Below, in pieces: positions 17,484 through 26,681 of a stretch of 64,000 nucleotides of DNA. Each line of letters opens with the position of its first letter. The first letter of the stretch is position 1. The notes beneath the pieces are model-generated. The model had not been told where the DNA came from and did no database searches. It saw only the letters and a list, made by a program, of their open reading frames with translations. Where the stretch lies: contig NZ_JABXKL010000015.1 in the NCBI RefSeq assembly GCF_017114995.1, positions 119,953 to 183,952 of the forward strand, given 5' to 3'. The DNA comes from Nostoc sp. NMS9. GTDB lineage: Bacteria; Cyanobacteriota; Cyanobacteriia; Cyanobacteriales; Nostocaceae. The position numbers were made by a program, and so were the translations under genes.

Positions 17484-20400
17484 ATGGCTAATTTATCATT
17501 CAACCTGTTTAACCTCTCTGATTTGAATGGCACTAATGGCTTTATAATTAATGGCATTGCAGCATATGACCAGTTAGGCATCTCAGTCAGCAATGCGGGG
17601 GACATCAACGGTGATGGTATTGACGACCTGATTATTGGGGCAGATGAAGCCGACCCCAATGGCAAAGATTCTGCTGGGCAGAGCTATGTAGTGTTTGGGC
17701 GAACCAATGTGGGAAGTGGCGGCACCCTCAACCTCTCTGATTTGAATGACACTAATGGCTTTATAATTAATGGCATTGCAGGAGAAGACGCATCAGGCAT
17801 CTCAGTCAGCAATGCGGGCGACATCAACGGTGATGGTATTGACGACCTGATTATTGGCGCAAAATATGCCGACCCTAACGGCATCGGTGATGCTGGGCAA
17901 AGCTATGTGGTGTTTGGGGGGACGAATCTGGGCAGTAGCGGCAGCCTCAACCTCTCTGATTTGAATGGCAGTAATGGCTTTTTGATTAACGGCATTGCAG
18001 TAAAAGACTTTTCAGGTAACTCAGTCAGCAATGCGGGGGATATCAACAAAGATGGCATTGACGACCTGATTATTGGGTCATATGCTGCCAATCGCAACGG
18101 TAACTTTGAGGCTGGGGAAAGCTATGTGGTGTTTGGGGGGACGAATCTGGGCAGTGGCGGCAGCCTCAATCTCTCTGATTTGGATGGCACTAATGGCTTT
18201 ATAATTAACGCCTTTGCAGAAGGTGGTCGTTTAGGCAACTCAGTCAGCAATGCGGGGGACATCAACGGTGATGGTATTGACGACCTGATTATTGGGGCAA
18301 ATGAAGCCGACCCCAACGGTATCGTTGCTGCTGGGCAAAGCTATGTAGTGTTTGGGGGGACGAATCTGGGCAGTGGCGGCAGCCTCAACCTCTCTGATTT
18401 GAATGGCAGTAATGGCTTTTTCATTAACGGCATTGCAGGAGAAGACGCATCAGGTTTCTCAGTCAGCAATGCGGGGGACATCAACGGTGATGGCATTGAC
18501 GACCTGATTATTGGCGCATATCGTGCCTCCCCTAACGGGAACTTTGAGGCTGGGCAGAGCTATGTAGTCTTTGGGGAAATGAATCTGGGCAATGGTGGCA
18601 TCCTCAACCTCTCTTCTTTGGATGGCACTAATGGCTTTTTCATTAACGGTATTGTTAAAGGTGGTGAATCAGGCTTCTCAGTTAGCAATGCTGGGGACAT
18701 CAACGGTGATGGCATTGACGACCTGATTATTGGGGCACAAAATGCCTTCCCCAATGGCAACTCTGATGCTGGGCAAAGCTACGTGGTGTTTGGAGGGACG
18801 AATCTGGGCAGTAGCGGCAGCCTCAACCTCTCTGACCTGAATGGCATTAATGGCTTTTTCATTAACGGCATTGCAGCAGATGACTTTTCAGGCTTCTCAG
18901 TCAGCAATGCGGGGGACATCAACGGTGATGGCATTGACGACTTAATTATTGGCGCACCATATGCCTTGGGCAACGGCAACTATCGTGCTGGGCAAAGCTA
19001 TGTGGTGTTTGGAGGGACGAATATTGCTAGTAGCAACATCTCTTTTAACCTGACTGGAACTGCCGATGCAGATACCTTATTTAGCACACCTAGTAACAAC
19101 ATCATTGATGGGTTAACTGGTGACGATACCCTAACAGGTAACGGTGGTCAAGATAAATTTATTATTCGCTTTGGCGATGGCAATGATACCATCACCGATT
19201 TTGGTGGCATTGGTAAAGGCACAACCCCAACGTCAGCGGTGATTGCCAATGCTGACACCTTGCAATTTACGGGTAGTGGTTTAACTCCCCAAAATCTGCA
19301 ATTAATTCAAAATGGTAACAACTTAAAAGTCAGCTTTGAAAATGTACCTAATACCATCACTCTGCAAAACTTTAAGTTAGAAAACTTGGACAATCTGAAA
19401 GCTTCTGGCAATATCCTATTTGATGGGCAAACCAACATCGCTGACAGCTTTGATGTCTTCGATGCCAATTCCATTCAAACTACGCTATTTAACAAGAACA
19501 CGGTGACTTTCCTCAATGATCTCAACAATAACATCACGGGTTTTGACAACTCTGCTGATGTGATTAATGGGCAGGGGGGTGACGATATCATCGACGGCAA
19601 GAGTGGCAATGACTTGCTGCGGGGTGGTGCAGGTAATGATACGCTTGTCGGTGGTGCAGGCAATGATACCCTTGTCGGTAATGCGGGTGCCGACTCTTCC
19701 TTCAACCTCTCTGATTTGAATGGCACGAATGGTTTTATAATTAACGGCATTGCAGAACGTGACTACTCAGGTTTCTCAGTTAGCAATGCCGGGGACATCA
19801 ACAACGATGGCTTTGACGACCTGATTATTGGGGCACCATATGCCTCTGACAGTGGCCACTCTGGTGTTGGGCACAGCTATGTGGTCTTTGGGGGGACGAA
19901 TCTGGGCAGTGGCGGCACCCTCAATCTCTCTGATTTGAATGGCACGAATGGCTTTATAATTAACGGCATTGCAGCAGATGACTTCTTAGGCGGCTCAGTC
20001 AGCAATGCGGGGGACATCAACAACGATGGCATTGACGACCTGATTATTGGAGCAAGTAGTGCGTCTCCCAACGGCATTGATAATGCTGGGCAAAGCTATG
20101 TAGTTTTTGGGAGGACGAATCTGGGCAGTGGCGGTACCTTCAACCTCTCTGACTTGGATGGCACTAATGGCTTTTTGATTAACGGCATTGCAGCAGGTGA
20201 CGTTTTAGGCGGCTCAGTCAGCAATGCGGGGGACATCAACAACGATGGCATTGACGACCTGATTATTGGAGCAAGTAGTGCGTCTCCCAACGGCATTGAT
20301 AATGCTGGGCAAAGCTATGTAGTTTTTGGGAGGACGAATCTGGGCAGTGGCGGTACCTTCAACCTCTCTGACTTGGATGGCACTAATGGCTTTTTGATTA

Positions 20401-22181
20401 ACGGCATTGCAGCAGGTGACGTTTTAGGTAACTCACTCAGCAATGCGGGGGACATCAACGGTGATGGTATTGACGACCTGATTATTGGGGCCGCAGAAAA
20501 TGGCTCCCCCGAGGGTTATTATGGTGCTGGGAAAAGTTATGTAGTGTTTGGGGGAACAAATCTGGGCAATGGCGGCACCCTAGACCTCTCTTCTTTGGAT
20601 GGGACTAATGGCTTTATAATTAACGTCATTGCTGATATTGTCGCATTAGGTTCCTCAGTAAGCAATGCAGGAGACATCAACAATGATGGCATTGACGACT
20701 TGATTATTGCGGCAGAGGGTTATTATAGTGCTGGGAAAAGTTATGTGGTGTTCGGGGGAACAAATCTAGGTATTGGCGGCATCTTAGACCTCTCTTCTTT
20801 GGATGGGACTAATGGCTTTTTAATTAAGCGCATTGGCCGTAGTAGTGAGTACCCAATTTACTCAGTCAGCAAAGCGGGGGACATCAACAACGATGGCGTT
20901 GACGACCTGATTATTGGGGAATCTAATGCCACCGCCAACGGCAAAGATACTGCTGGGCAAAGCTATGTAGTGTTTGGGGGAATGAATCTGGGCAGTAGCG
21001 GCACTCTCAACCTCTCTGATTTGAATGCCACTAACGGCTTCATAATCAACGGCATAGCAGCATATGACTCTTCAGGTTTCTCAGTCAGCAATGCGGGGGA
21101 CATCAGCGGTGATGGTATTGATGACCTGATTATTGGAGCACCAAATGCCAGCCCCAACGGCAACACTTGGGCTGGGCAAAGCTATGTGGTGTTTGGGGGG
21201 ACGAATATAAATAGTGACGATGCCCTTAACCCGACGGTGACTCCTGGTAATGATACCCTGACGGGCAACAGCCGTCAAGATAAATTTGTATTTCGCCCCG
21301 GCGATGGCAATGATACCATTACCGATTTTAGTGGCATTGGTAAAGGCACAACCCCAACGTCGGCGGTGATTGCTTCCTTGGACACCTTACAATTTATCGG
21401 TTCGGGTTTAACTGCCCAAAATCTGCAATTAACTCAAAATGCTAACAACTTAGAAGTTACCTTTGAAAATGTCGCATCTACCAAAGTCACTTTGCAAAAC
21501 TTCAAATTAGAAAGCCTCGATAATCTGCCTGCTTCTGGAGCAACACCTGCGATTGGCAATATAGAGTTTGATGGGCAAACCAACATCGCCGACAGCTTTG
21601 ATGTCTTCGATGCCAACTCCACTCAAACTAGCCTGTTTAACAAAAACACAGTCACATTCCTCAATGACCTGAATAACAGCATCACAGGTTTTGAAAACTC
21701 CAACGATGTGATTAATGCTCAAGGGGGTAATGACATTATCTATGGCTTGAGTGGCAATGATCTATTGCGAGGCGGTGCTGGTAATGATACTCTCGTCGGT
21801 GGTGCTGGCAATGATACTCTTGTCGGTGGTGCTGGCGCTGACTATTTCGTTTACAACACCGATGCAGTTTTTGGTCTGAGTGCTGTTGGTGTAGATGCGA
21901 TCGCTGACTTTAACAGTTCCCAAGGTGATAAGATTGTCCTAGATAAAATTACCTTTAGTACGCTTGCTTCAACTGCTGGAACAGGTTTTAGTAACAATAG
22001 TGATTTTCAAATCATTTCTAATAGCGGAACCAGCACAGCGAAAATTATCTACGACGCTATGAGTGGACAGTTATTTTACAACCAAAATGGCAGTGCGGCT
22101 GGTTTTGGTAGTGGCGGTCTATTTGCAACTCTGACTGGTGCGCCAACTTTAAGTGCATCAGATTTTGTTGTGCAAGTTTAG
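17484..22181 (+). CDS. Giant FG-GAP (integrin-alpha-like propeller) and RTX secreted protein
   Basis: 1565 residues with no signal peptide, ended by an RTX-type C-terminal export region. Block 1 (residues about 1-515) has seven repeats of about 73 residues, each with LNLSDLNGTNGF, a SVSNAGDINGDGIDDLIIG calcium loop (DxNxDGxxD) and GQSYVVFG. A linker (about 516-735) carries RTX-like DTLTGNGGQDKF and a DTLVGGAGND run. Block 2 (about 736-1245) has another seven repeats. The C-terminal 320 residues repeat the linker and add the RTX nonapeptides and the tail also seen in the vWA-RTX protein at 515-1909. Seven FG-GAP repeats make one integrin-alpha-type propeller, so two complete propellers are predicted. 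Likely role: calcium-dependent adhesion outside the cell. GCACAGGAG-like Shine-Dalgarno upstream. Confidence 0.88.
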   Translation: MANLSFNLFNLSDLNGTNGFIINGIAAYDQLGISVSNAGDINGDGIDDLIIGADEADPNGKDSAGQSYVVFGRTNVGSGGTLNLSDLNDTNGFIINGIAGEDASGISVSNAGDINGDGIDDLIIGAKYADPNGIGDAGQSYVVFGGTNLGSSGSLNLSDLNGSNGFLINGIAVKDFSGNSVSNAGDINKDGIDDLIIGSYAANRNGNFEAGESYVVFGGTNLGSGGSLNLSDLDGTNGFIINAFAEGGRLGNSVSNAGDINGDGIDDLIIGANEADPNGIVAAGQSYVVFGGTNLGSGGSLNLSDLNGSNGFFINGIAGEDASGFSVSNAGDINGDGIDDLIIGAYRASPNGNFEAGQSYVVFGEMNLGNGGILNLSSLDGTNGFFINGIVKGGESGFSVSNAGDINGDGIDDLIIGAQNAFPNGNSDAGQSYVVFGGTNLGSSGSLNLSDLNGINGFFINGIAADDFSGFSVSNAGDINGDGIDDLIIGAPYALGNGNYRAGQSYVVFGGTNIASSNISFNLTGTADADTLFSTPSNNIIDGLTGDDTLTGNGGQDKFIIRFGDGNDTITDFGGIGKGTTPTSAVIANADTLQFTGSGLTPQNLQLIQNGNNLKVSFENVPNTITLQNFKLENLDNLKASGNILFDGQTNIADSFDVFDANSIQTTLFNKNTVTFLNDLNNNITGFDNSADVINGQGGDDIIDGKSGNDLLRGGAGNDTLVGGAGNDTLVGNAGADSSFNLSDLNGTNGFIINGIAERDYSGFSVSNAGDINNDGFDDLIIGAPYASDSGHSGVGHSYVVFGGTNLGSGGTLNLSDLNGTNGFIINGIAADDFLGGSVSNAGDINNDGIDDLIIGASSASPNGIDNAGQSYVVFGRTNLGSGGTFNLSDLDGTNGFLINGIAAGDVLGGSVSNAGDINNDGIDDLIIGASSASPNGIDNAGQSYVVFGRTNLGSGGTFNLSDLDGTNGFLINGIAAGDVLGNSLSNAGDINGDGIDDLIIGAAENGSPEGYYGAGKSYVVFGGTNLGNGGTLDLSSLDGTNGFIINVIADIVALGSSVSNAGDINNDGIDDLIIAAEGYYSAGKSYVVFGGTNLGIGGILDLSSLDGTNGFLIKRIGRSSEYPIYSVSKAGDINNDGVDDLIIGESNATANGKDTAGQSYVVFGGMNLGSSGTLNLSDLNATNGFIINGIAAYDSSGFSVSNAGDISGDGIDDLIIGAPNASPNGNTWAGQSYVVFGGTNINSDDALNPTVTPGNDTLTGNSRQDKFVFRPGDGNDTITDFSGIGKGTTPTSAVIASLDTLQFIGSGLTAQNLQLTQNANNLEVTFENVASTKVTLQNFKLESLDNLPASGATPAIGNIEFDGQTNIADSFDVFDANSTQTSLFNKNTVTFLNDLNNSITGFENSNDVINAQGGNDIIYGLSGNDLLRGGAGNDTLVGGAGNDTLVGGAGADYFVYNTDAVFGLSAVGVDAIADFNSSQGDKIVLDKITFSTLASTAGTGFSNNSDFQIISNSGTSTAKIIYDAMSGQLFYNQNGSAAGFGSGGLFATLTGAPTLSASDFVVQV
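19989..20426 (+). repeat. Exact 219-bp tandem duplication inside the FG-GAP gene
   Basis: The unit starting GGCGGCTCAGTCAGCAATGC at 19989 recurs at 20208 with no difference that I can see over 219 bp, whereas other repeats in the gene differ at many sites. It encodes one whole propeller repeat in circularly permuted form. Confidence 0.9.
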
Positions 22182-22210
22182 ATGCTATTTTCAGGTAAAT
22201 ATACCATGTG

Positions 22211-22309
22211 GTAGGGGCACAGCAATACTCATTGCAACTTAGCGTGAAAGCCAGCCTAAAACTAGCTTTTAGCTTAAGTAGACACCAATGAGCAATGCTG
22301 TACCCCTAC
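22211..22309. repeat. Inverted repeat, 24-base arms, possible terminator or small MITE
   Basis: GTAGGGGCACAGCAATACTC at 22211 pairs with GAGCAATGCTGTACCCCTAC ending at 22309, with three or four mismatches over 24 bases and about 50 bases between. It follows the stop of the FG-GAP gene and precedes the convergent deacetylase gene, and could serve as a bidirectional terminator. Confidence 0.7.
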
Positions 22310-22400
22310 GACAACTGAATTCTGACCGGAGCAACGGAAACGTCTCCGGCTCCGCTCCTGAGTTCTGAATTCTTTTAATACAATCGCATAAATGATATTT

Positions 22401-23384
22401 TTACCTCTTTTGAGGCACTAATACAGGTAGTTTACGGGCATTAACTGCAAATTTAGCGTGTTGTCCAACAGTCAAAACATTAAACTGACTGGATATAATT
22501 TCTAAACTTTTATTCATTATTGCTAGCTTTTTGTAGGTAGGGACACTCATACCTGGGAAGAATGAGAGTTCTGGCACATCTTCTTGACTTACAAAATCTG
22601 TAGGATGGAGTAGCAAAGAAGGCTGGACGCGTGTAATTTTACACAGCCACAGGGCAATTCGCAGGTAGAGTAACGCCACTTCCGAAGAAAATGTACTCAG
22701 AAACATTATGTAACTGAAGTGAATTGGCACTTTAAAAATTGGCATGGTGGTAACGGGAATTTCAGTCAGTTTATCCTTATCTAGTTGCCACTGGTAAGGT
22801 TTTAGAGGCTGCAAACCCTCTTTAAAACCGCCAAACAGCGCTTCTCGTTTTTTACGTTCTTCCTTGCTCAATTTACAAGTTATTAAATAATATGCTCGTG
22901 CTATAGGCCCCAAAAATGTGGGAAAAGTCGAAGCATCATATTCGTATCCTCGTCGTGCTAAGACTTTCAATACTGCTGGAGAAAAACTGTATCCTGGCCC
23001 CCGGAAGCCGATAGGATGTTGATAAGTGACACGCTTGATATGTTCTTCGGCGAGCGCCACCTCTTCTTCAATCTCATTCTCTGAATACAGATGTAGCCAA
23101 GGATCGTGATAAAATGAATGGTTGCCAATTTCGTGGCCGGCGCTAGCGATCGCTTGTATTGCCTTAGTATTCTTTTCTAGTGCTGCATCCTGACCTACAA
23201 TGAATACTGTGATTGTCAAATCCCATTGCTTGAGAATATCTAAGAAACGAGGTACTGCGATATCCAGGTAAGAAGGATAAGTCTCCCAACCCGGAGCGCC
23301 CTGATTTTTTAAATAAGACCAAATATTATCCAAGTCTAAAGAAAGACTGGCTATTGGTTTGTTTCCTTTTTGCTTTGTTTTCAT
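22401..23384 (-). CDS. Polysaccharide deacetylase (NodB/CE4 fold)
   Basis: 327 residues. The CE4 motifs are recognisable: motif 1 SLDLDN at 15-20 (replacing the usual TFDDG, with Asp17 and Asp19 available), metal-binding motif 2 HEIGNHSFYH at 84-93 (His89 and His93), and motif 3 GFRGPGYSFS at 127-136 (Arg128). There is no N-terminal signal peptide or membrane anchor, so it is probably cytosolic or peripheral, as in CE4 enzymes acting on lipid-linked or small saccharides. The divergent motif 1 leaves the exact substrate open (polysaccharide, lipid-linked sugar, or an allantoinase-like reaction). It is monocistronic and followed by repeat DNA upstream. Confidence 0.8.
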   Translation of the reverse strand: MKTKQKGNKPIASLSLDLDNIWSYLKNQGAPGWETYPSYLDIAVPRFLDILKQWDLTITVFIVGQDAALEKNTKAIQAIASAGHEIGNHSFYHDPWLHLYSENEIEEEVALAEEHIKRVTYQHPIGFRGPGYSFSPAVLKVLARRGYEYDASTFPTFLGPIARAYYLITCKLSKEERKKREALFGGFKEGLQPLKPYQWQLDKDKLTEIPVTTMPIFKVPIHFSYIMFLSTFSSEVALLYLRIALWLCKITRVQPSLLLHPTDFVSQEDVPELSFFPGMSVPTYKKLAIMNKSLEIISSQFNVLTVGQHAKFAVNARKLPVLVPQKR

Positions 23385-23684
23385 TATAAGTTAAATTATT
23401 TGGACAATTTTAAGCGTCAATTATAGTCTAAGGTTTGGACTTTATTGGTCAAGTTTCATAGTTCGACCAGGGCTGAGTTTAAGGGAAACCTCAAGCGAGA
23501 ATATTTGCGGCTCCTAATTTTCAAAATAAAAAGTTACTTTAAGAGCAGCATTTCGTAGGCATCACCCGTCATATCATGTCTGCTTGATTACTTATTAAAC
23601 CTGAATCACCCCACCCCGCCAAAGCTACGCTTTGTCTCCCTGCCCCTAATCCCCAGAGGGGGCCCCGAGTTCCCCGATGCTTTG

Positions 23685-23915
23685 GCTACGGTGTACACAC
23701 AAGTCTTTTGCTTCACAACACAAGTACTTTCGTTCGCAACACAAGTCTTTTGCTTCACAACACAAGTACTTTCGTTCACAACACAAGTACTTTCGTTCAC
23801 AACACAAGTCTTTTTTGAGCCTTTGAGGGAATGAAACAGCTTTGCTTTTCGAGAGGGGTTGGGGGGATTAAAAGTCTGTGGAGCCACTCTAAAAGACTTG
23901 TGTGTACACCGTAGC
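23685..23915. mobile_element. Inner MITE with 10-bp target duplication, inserted in element A
   Basis: The ends GCTACGGTGTACACACAAG and CTTGTGTGTACACCGTAGC are perfect 19-base inverted repeats. The direct repeat CGATGCTTTG flanks the element at 23675-23684 and 23916-23925, as expected for a target-site duplication. The left half contains five full and one partial 21-bp tandem units beginning ACACAAGT (23697 to about 23815), continuous with the terminal repeat. A related inner element lies at 38061-38278. Confidence 0.8.
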
Positions 23916-23946
23916 CGATGCTTTGGGGAGCCAGCCCGGTCTTCTC

Positions 23947-24010
23947 CCTTCTCTACGAGACGCTCCGCGAACGCGGAGCGTTCCGTTCGCGCAGCGTCTC
24001 GTAGAGAAGG
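23947..24010. repeat. Long hairpin with perfect 18-bp stem
   Basis: CCTTCTCTACGAGACGCT (23947-23964) is the exact inverse complement of AGCGTCTCGTAGAGAAGG (23993-24010), with a CG-rich spacer that can itself fold. Single arms of this repeat recur at several other sites in the window. Confidence 0.85.
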
Positions 24011-24538
24011 AAAGGCGTTAGCCTCTGCCTTTGGGAGAAGGGGAGACGCTTTAGCGCATAGTGCAGCGTAAAGCCTTCTCTTCCCTGCGGGACGCACTCG
24101 CGTTCGAGAGGCTTGTCTTGCGACACGCACTTGCGAACGCCTTCGGCATGGCAACTCTTAGAGAGGCTGCGCCAACGCTTAGAGCGAGTCATCAAGCGTC
24201 TGGGGGTTTCCCCCATAAGCGACTGGCGTGTGAGGTGCAATGACTGTGGGAATCATAAGTAATTACCCGGACTTGATATCATAGGCATTGCCTAGATTAG
24301 TATCGTCCTTTGATCTCGATTTTATCGAACCTTTGGACAACTTTTTACCCTGATACTTAGTTACTGGTCATTAATAATTATAACCAGGATACATATAAAC
24401 TTACATAAGTAGATTTTAGCGTAGGCGTAGCCCGTCGCAGACATCGCGCTAGATATAGAAGTTATTAATGATTTGGATGCTCAATTTCTCTCATCACTTC
24501 CAATTAAAAGCAATTATACAAAAATTTTTATCTACATC

Positions 24539-25423
24539 TTAGATGTTGATTTGCTGCTTTTGGGTCAAACACATTGCAATTCTCTTTTCGTAGTAAGCTG
24601 CCTCATTAATAAAAATCGGCCAAACAGTAGATGCACCCTCATAAACAATTGTTTTATCGTCAAAAGTTATAAAAATTGGATCTCCTGGGTTCAAGGCTTG
24701 ATAATCCTTATCCTGAAGCTCTGGATGAATCATTCCAAAGATTGTACCATCCGGTTTTTTTGGATAGTCTACAACTGATAAGTGGTCATAGAGAATCAAC
24801 GTTTCATTATTTGATGGAATTTTACCCTGGTTAAACTGTTCTAGGTAGTCCAGAAGGGCGTGAACAAGTTCCTCTGTTTGTTGGAACAGCCTTGCTTTTA
24901 AAAGTCCTTGGGCAATTGGGCCAACCTCGAATGCAAAGCCTAATTCGCACAGAGAATTTACAAATGGGTTTTCTGCAAGTGATTTAAAAGAGCAGCGATA
25001 AACTCTAACCAGAGGATTAATCTGGCTTAGATAAGCAGCCAATTTCAAGTTTAAGGGATGACTGTTATCAAGAATAATTGTCAGACCCATATTAGCTGTA
25101 CTGCTGTGCAGGTCTAAGATGAAATCTGCTTGTTTATCCCCATTTAATGCTAGGGTATTCTGGATTGATTTAGCTTGCAATTCTTCGTAACTTTTCAGAT
25201 TCAAATCTTGTAAATCTTGCTTGAGAAAACAGCGATTTAAATCTTTCTCTACATATCGTCTCCCGGCGGCAAAAGCATGAGGATTTGCTAACAGAGTGAC
25301 TGTTTCAAAACTTGATTTAGTAATTAAATCGGGAAACTGGGCAAATTTCTGGATTAGGTAGGCTCCTGTAAACTCATTACCATGAGTGCCACCGACAATT
25401 GCAACTCGATTAATCTGATTCAT
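24539..25423 (-). CDS. Aspartoacylase-type M14 zinc amidohydrolase
   Basis: 294 residues, full length for the AspA/AstE family. Zinc ligands His14 and Glu17 lie in GGTHGNEFTG and His106 in DLHSSTANMG. Substrate-binding RRYVEKDLNR lies at 55-64 and the catalytic glutamate in FEVGP (Glu166). The C-terminal beta domain (residues about 205-290) is present. This match is closer to aspartoacylase (N-acetylaspartate to acetate and aspartate) than to succinylglutamate desuccinylase. Its start overlaps the stop of the upstream glutathionyl-hydroquinone reductase gene by four bases (ATGA), so the two are translationally coupled. The physiological substrate in cyanobacteria is unknown. Confidence 0.87.
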   Translation of the reverse strand: MNQINRVAIVGGTHGNEFTGAYLIQKFAQFPDLITKSSFETVTLLANPHAFAAGRRYVEKDLNRCFLKQDLQDLNLKSYEELQAKSIQNTLALNGDKQADFILDLHSSTANMGLTIILDNSHPLNLKLAAYLSQINPLVRVYRCSFKSLAENPFVNSLCELGFAFEVGPIAQGLLKARLFQQTEELVHALLDYLEQFNQGKIPSNNETLILYDHLSVVDYPKKPDGTIFGMIHPELQDKDYQALNPGDPIFITFDDKTIVYEGASTVWPIFINEAAYYEKRIAMCLTQKQQINI

Positions 25424-26475
25424 GAAGCATTCACCTTGCCGATGCGATCGCGATCGTGTGGTTGATTAAGATAGGACATATCAGGGCCATTGGGAATTAT
25501 TCCGCCGGGATTGAGTGGGAATAGGTTCCCGTAGTAGTCACGCTTCACGGTTTCTACGTCGCAAGTGTCAGCTACACCTGGAAGCTGATACAAGTCACGT
25601 AGATAAGCTCCAAGATTCTGATAGTCTCGAATTCGCTGCTTATTGCATTTAAACAGCCCATAGTAGGCACTATCAAACCGAAATAATGTTGTGAATAAAC
25701 GTACATCTGCAAGTGTCAGATGTTCACCGCAGAGATAGCGATTAGTCTGCAATGCAAGTTCAATCTCATCGAGAGTTGCGAACAGTTCATTACAGGCTTG
25801 ATTGTATGCTTCTTGAGTCTGGGCAAAGCCACAGCGATACACACCGTTATTTACGGCGTGATAAATCTTTTCATTCCACCAGTCAATTTTCTCTTTAAGT
25901 TCTTCTGGGTAAAGATTTAGCGTCGGATTGTTAGCGAACTCGTTAAACTCAGAGTTCAGCATGACGATAATCTCTGAACTCTCATTATTGACGATGGTTT
26001 TTGTTTGGTTATCCCATAGTACTGGCACTGTAGAGCGCCCACTGTAGCCGGGTTCTGCCTTCTGATAAAATTCAGCCAGTGTGCGACAACCTTCTTCTTC
26101 TTGGTTGAATATCCAACCGCCTTCAATGGGAGAAGGAGAGACGATACATACTGATATTACCGCTTCGAGTTTTTTGAGCGATCGCACAACTAAAGTTCGA
26201 TGTGCCCAAGGACAGCCCAGCCCAACATAGAGTTTGTAGCGCCCCGTTGCTGGTGGGTGTGGATTCCCTGATTCTCTACCGATGAACTTGCGAAACTGAC
26301 TATTAGGACGAATATATGCTCCCGACTGATTGCGAGGAGCAAGATTTGACATCATTATCTGCCACATAGTCGTCCAGACAAACTTTCCTAGCCAGATAAT
26401 CAGCTTGGGAGGAAGCGACTTGCCTTTCTTCTTGGGGAGATTTTTCTCGTCATCCATTGGAGTTGAGTTAGTCAT
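25420..26475 (-). CDS. Glutathionyl-hydroquinone reductase (Xi-class GST, YqjG/ECM4-like)
   Basis: 351 residues. The catalytic cysteine lies in GLGCPWAHR (Cys88), the signature of glutathionyl-hydroquinone reductases. The thioredoxin-like half includes STVPVLWD and the NNESSEII motif that binds glutathione. The all-helical half carries YLCGEHLTLADVRLF, and the C-terminus has the family-typical NPGGIIPNGP. Reaction: glutathione-dependent reduction of glutathionyl-hydroquinones, a cytosolic detoxification step. It is the first gene of a two-gene operon with the aspartoacylase-like gene. The N-terminal 60 residues are longer than in E. coli YqjG and contain a hydrophobic WLGKFVWTTMWQIMM stretch. 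Confidence 0.88.
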   Translation of the reverse strand: MTNSTPMDDEKNLPKKKGKSLPPKLIIWLGKFVWTTMWQIMMSNLAPRNQSGAYIRPNSQFRKFIGRESGNPHPPATGRYKLYVGLGCPWAHRTLVVRSLKKLEAVISVCIVSPSPIEGGWIFNQEEEGCRTLAEFYQKAEPGYSGRSTVPVLWDNQTKTIVNNESSEIIVMLNSEFNEFANNPTLNLYPEELKEKIDWWNEKIYHAVNNGVYRCGFAQTQEAYNQACNELFATLDEIELALQTNRYLCGEHLTLADVRLFTTLFRFDSAYYGLFKCNKQRIRDYQNLGAYLRDLYQLPGVADTCDVETVKRDYYGNLFPLNPGGIIPNGPDMSYLNQPHDRDRIGKVNAS

Positions 26476-26681
26476 GGCGACAATCTTGCTTTGGGAGCGA
26501 TCGAAGTTAGCGCTGTATATGCTGTTAAGTTTATAGTCGGTAGGTTTCCATACCTACACGCATCTTGAGATTTCTTACTTTAACTCTACTACGCTTTGCC
26601 TCAACTGTTGAATCTATATTGTGGATACTGATATCGCCTTAACGCTTCTTTTTGCACAGATTATCAAAAATTAAAAATAGT

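Larger units (their letters stand above)
23575..24278 (+). mobile_element. Composite MITE-like element A (outer element)
   Basis: The left end TCATGTCTGCTTGATTACTT and the right end (inverted) TCAAGTCCGGGTAATTA match the two ends of element B at 37945-38358, which lies in the opposite orientation. In B the termini TCATGTCCGG and TCAAGTCCGG are near-identical inverted repeats. Shared internal landmarks next to the ends are CACCCCACCCCGCCAAAGCT (left) and a CAATGATTGTGGGAATCAT-type stretch (right). No transposase is encoded, so it would be non-autonomous. An inner element is inserted at 23685-23915 and a long hairpin sits at 23947-24010. Open frames here are spurious. Confidence 0.7.

Noticed and set aside
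17684-21278. Series of minus-strand frames of about 65 codons opposite the FG-GAP gene
   Set aside because: They recur at the 219-bp repeat period and all share the same antisense text, a shadow of the repeat protein.
23606-24243. Frames of up to 182 codons on both strands in the 23.6-24.2 kb interval
   Set aside because: They run through MITE inverted repeats and 21-bp arrays and have no protein-like character.
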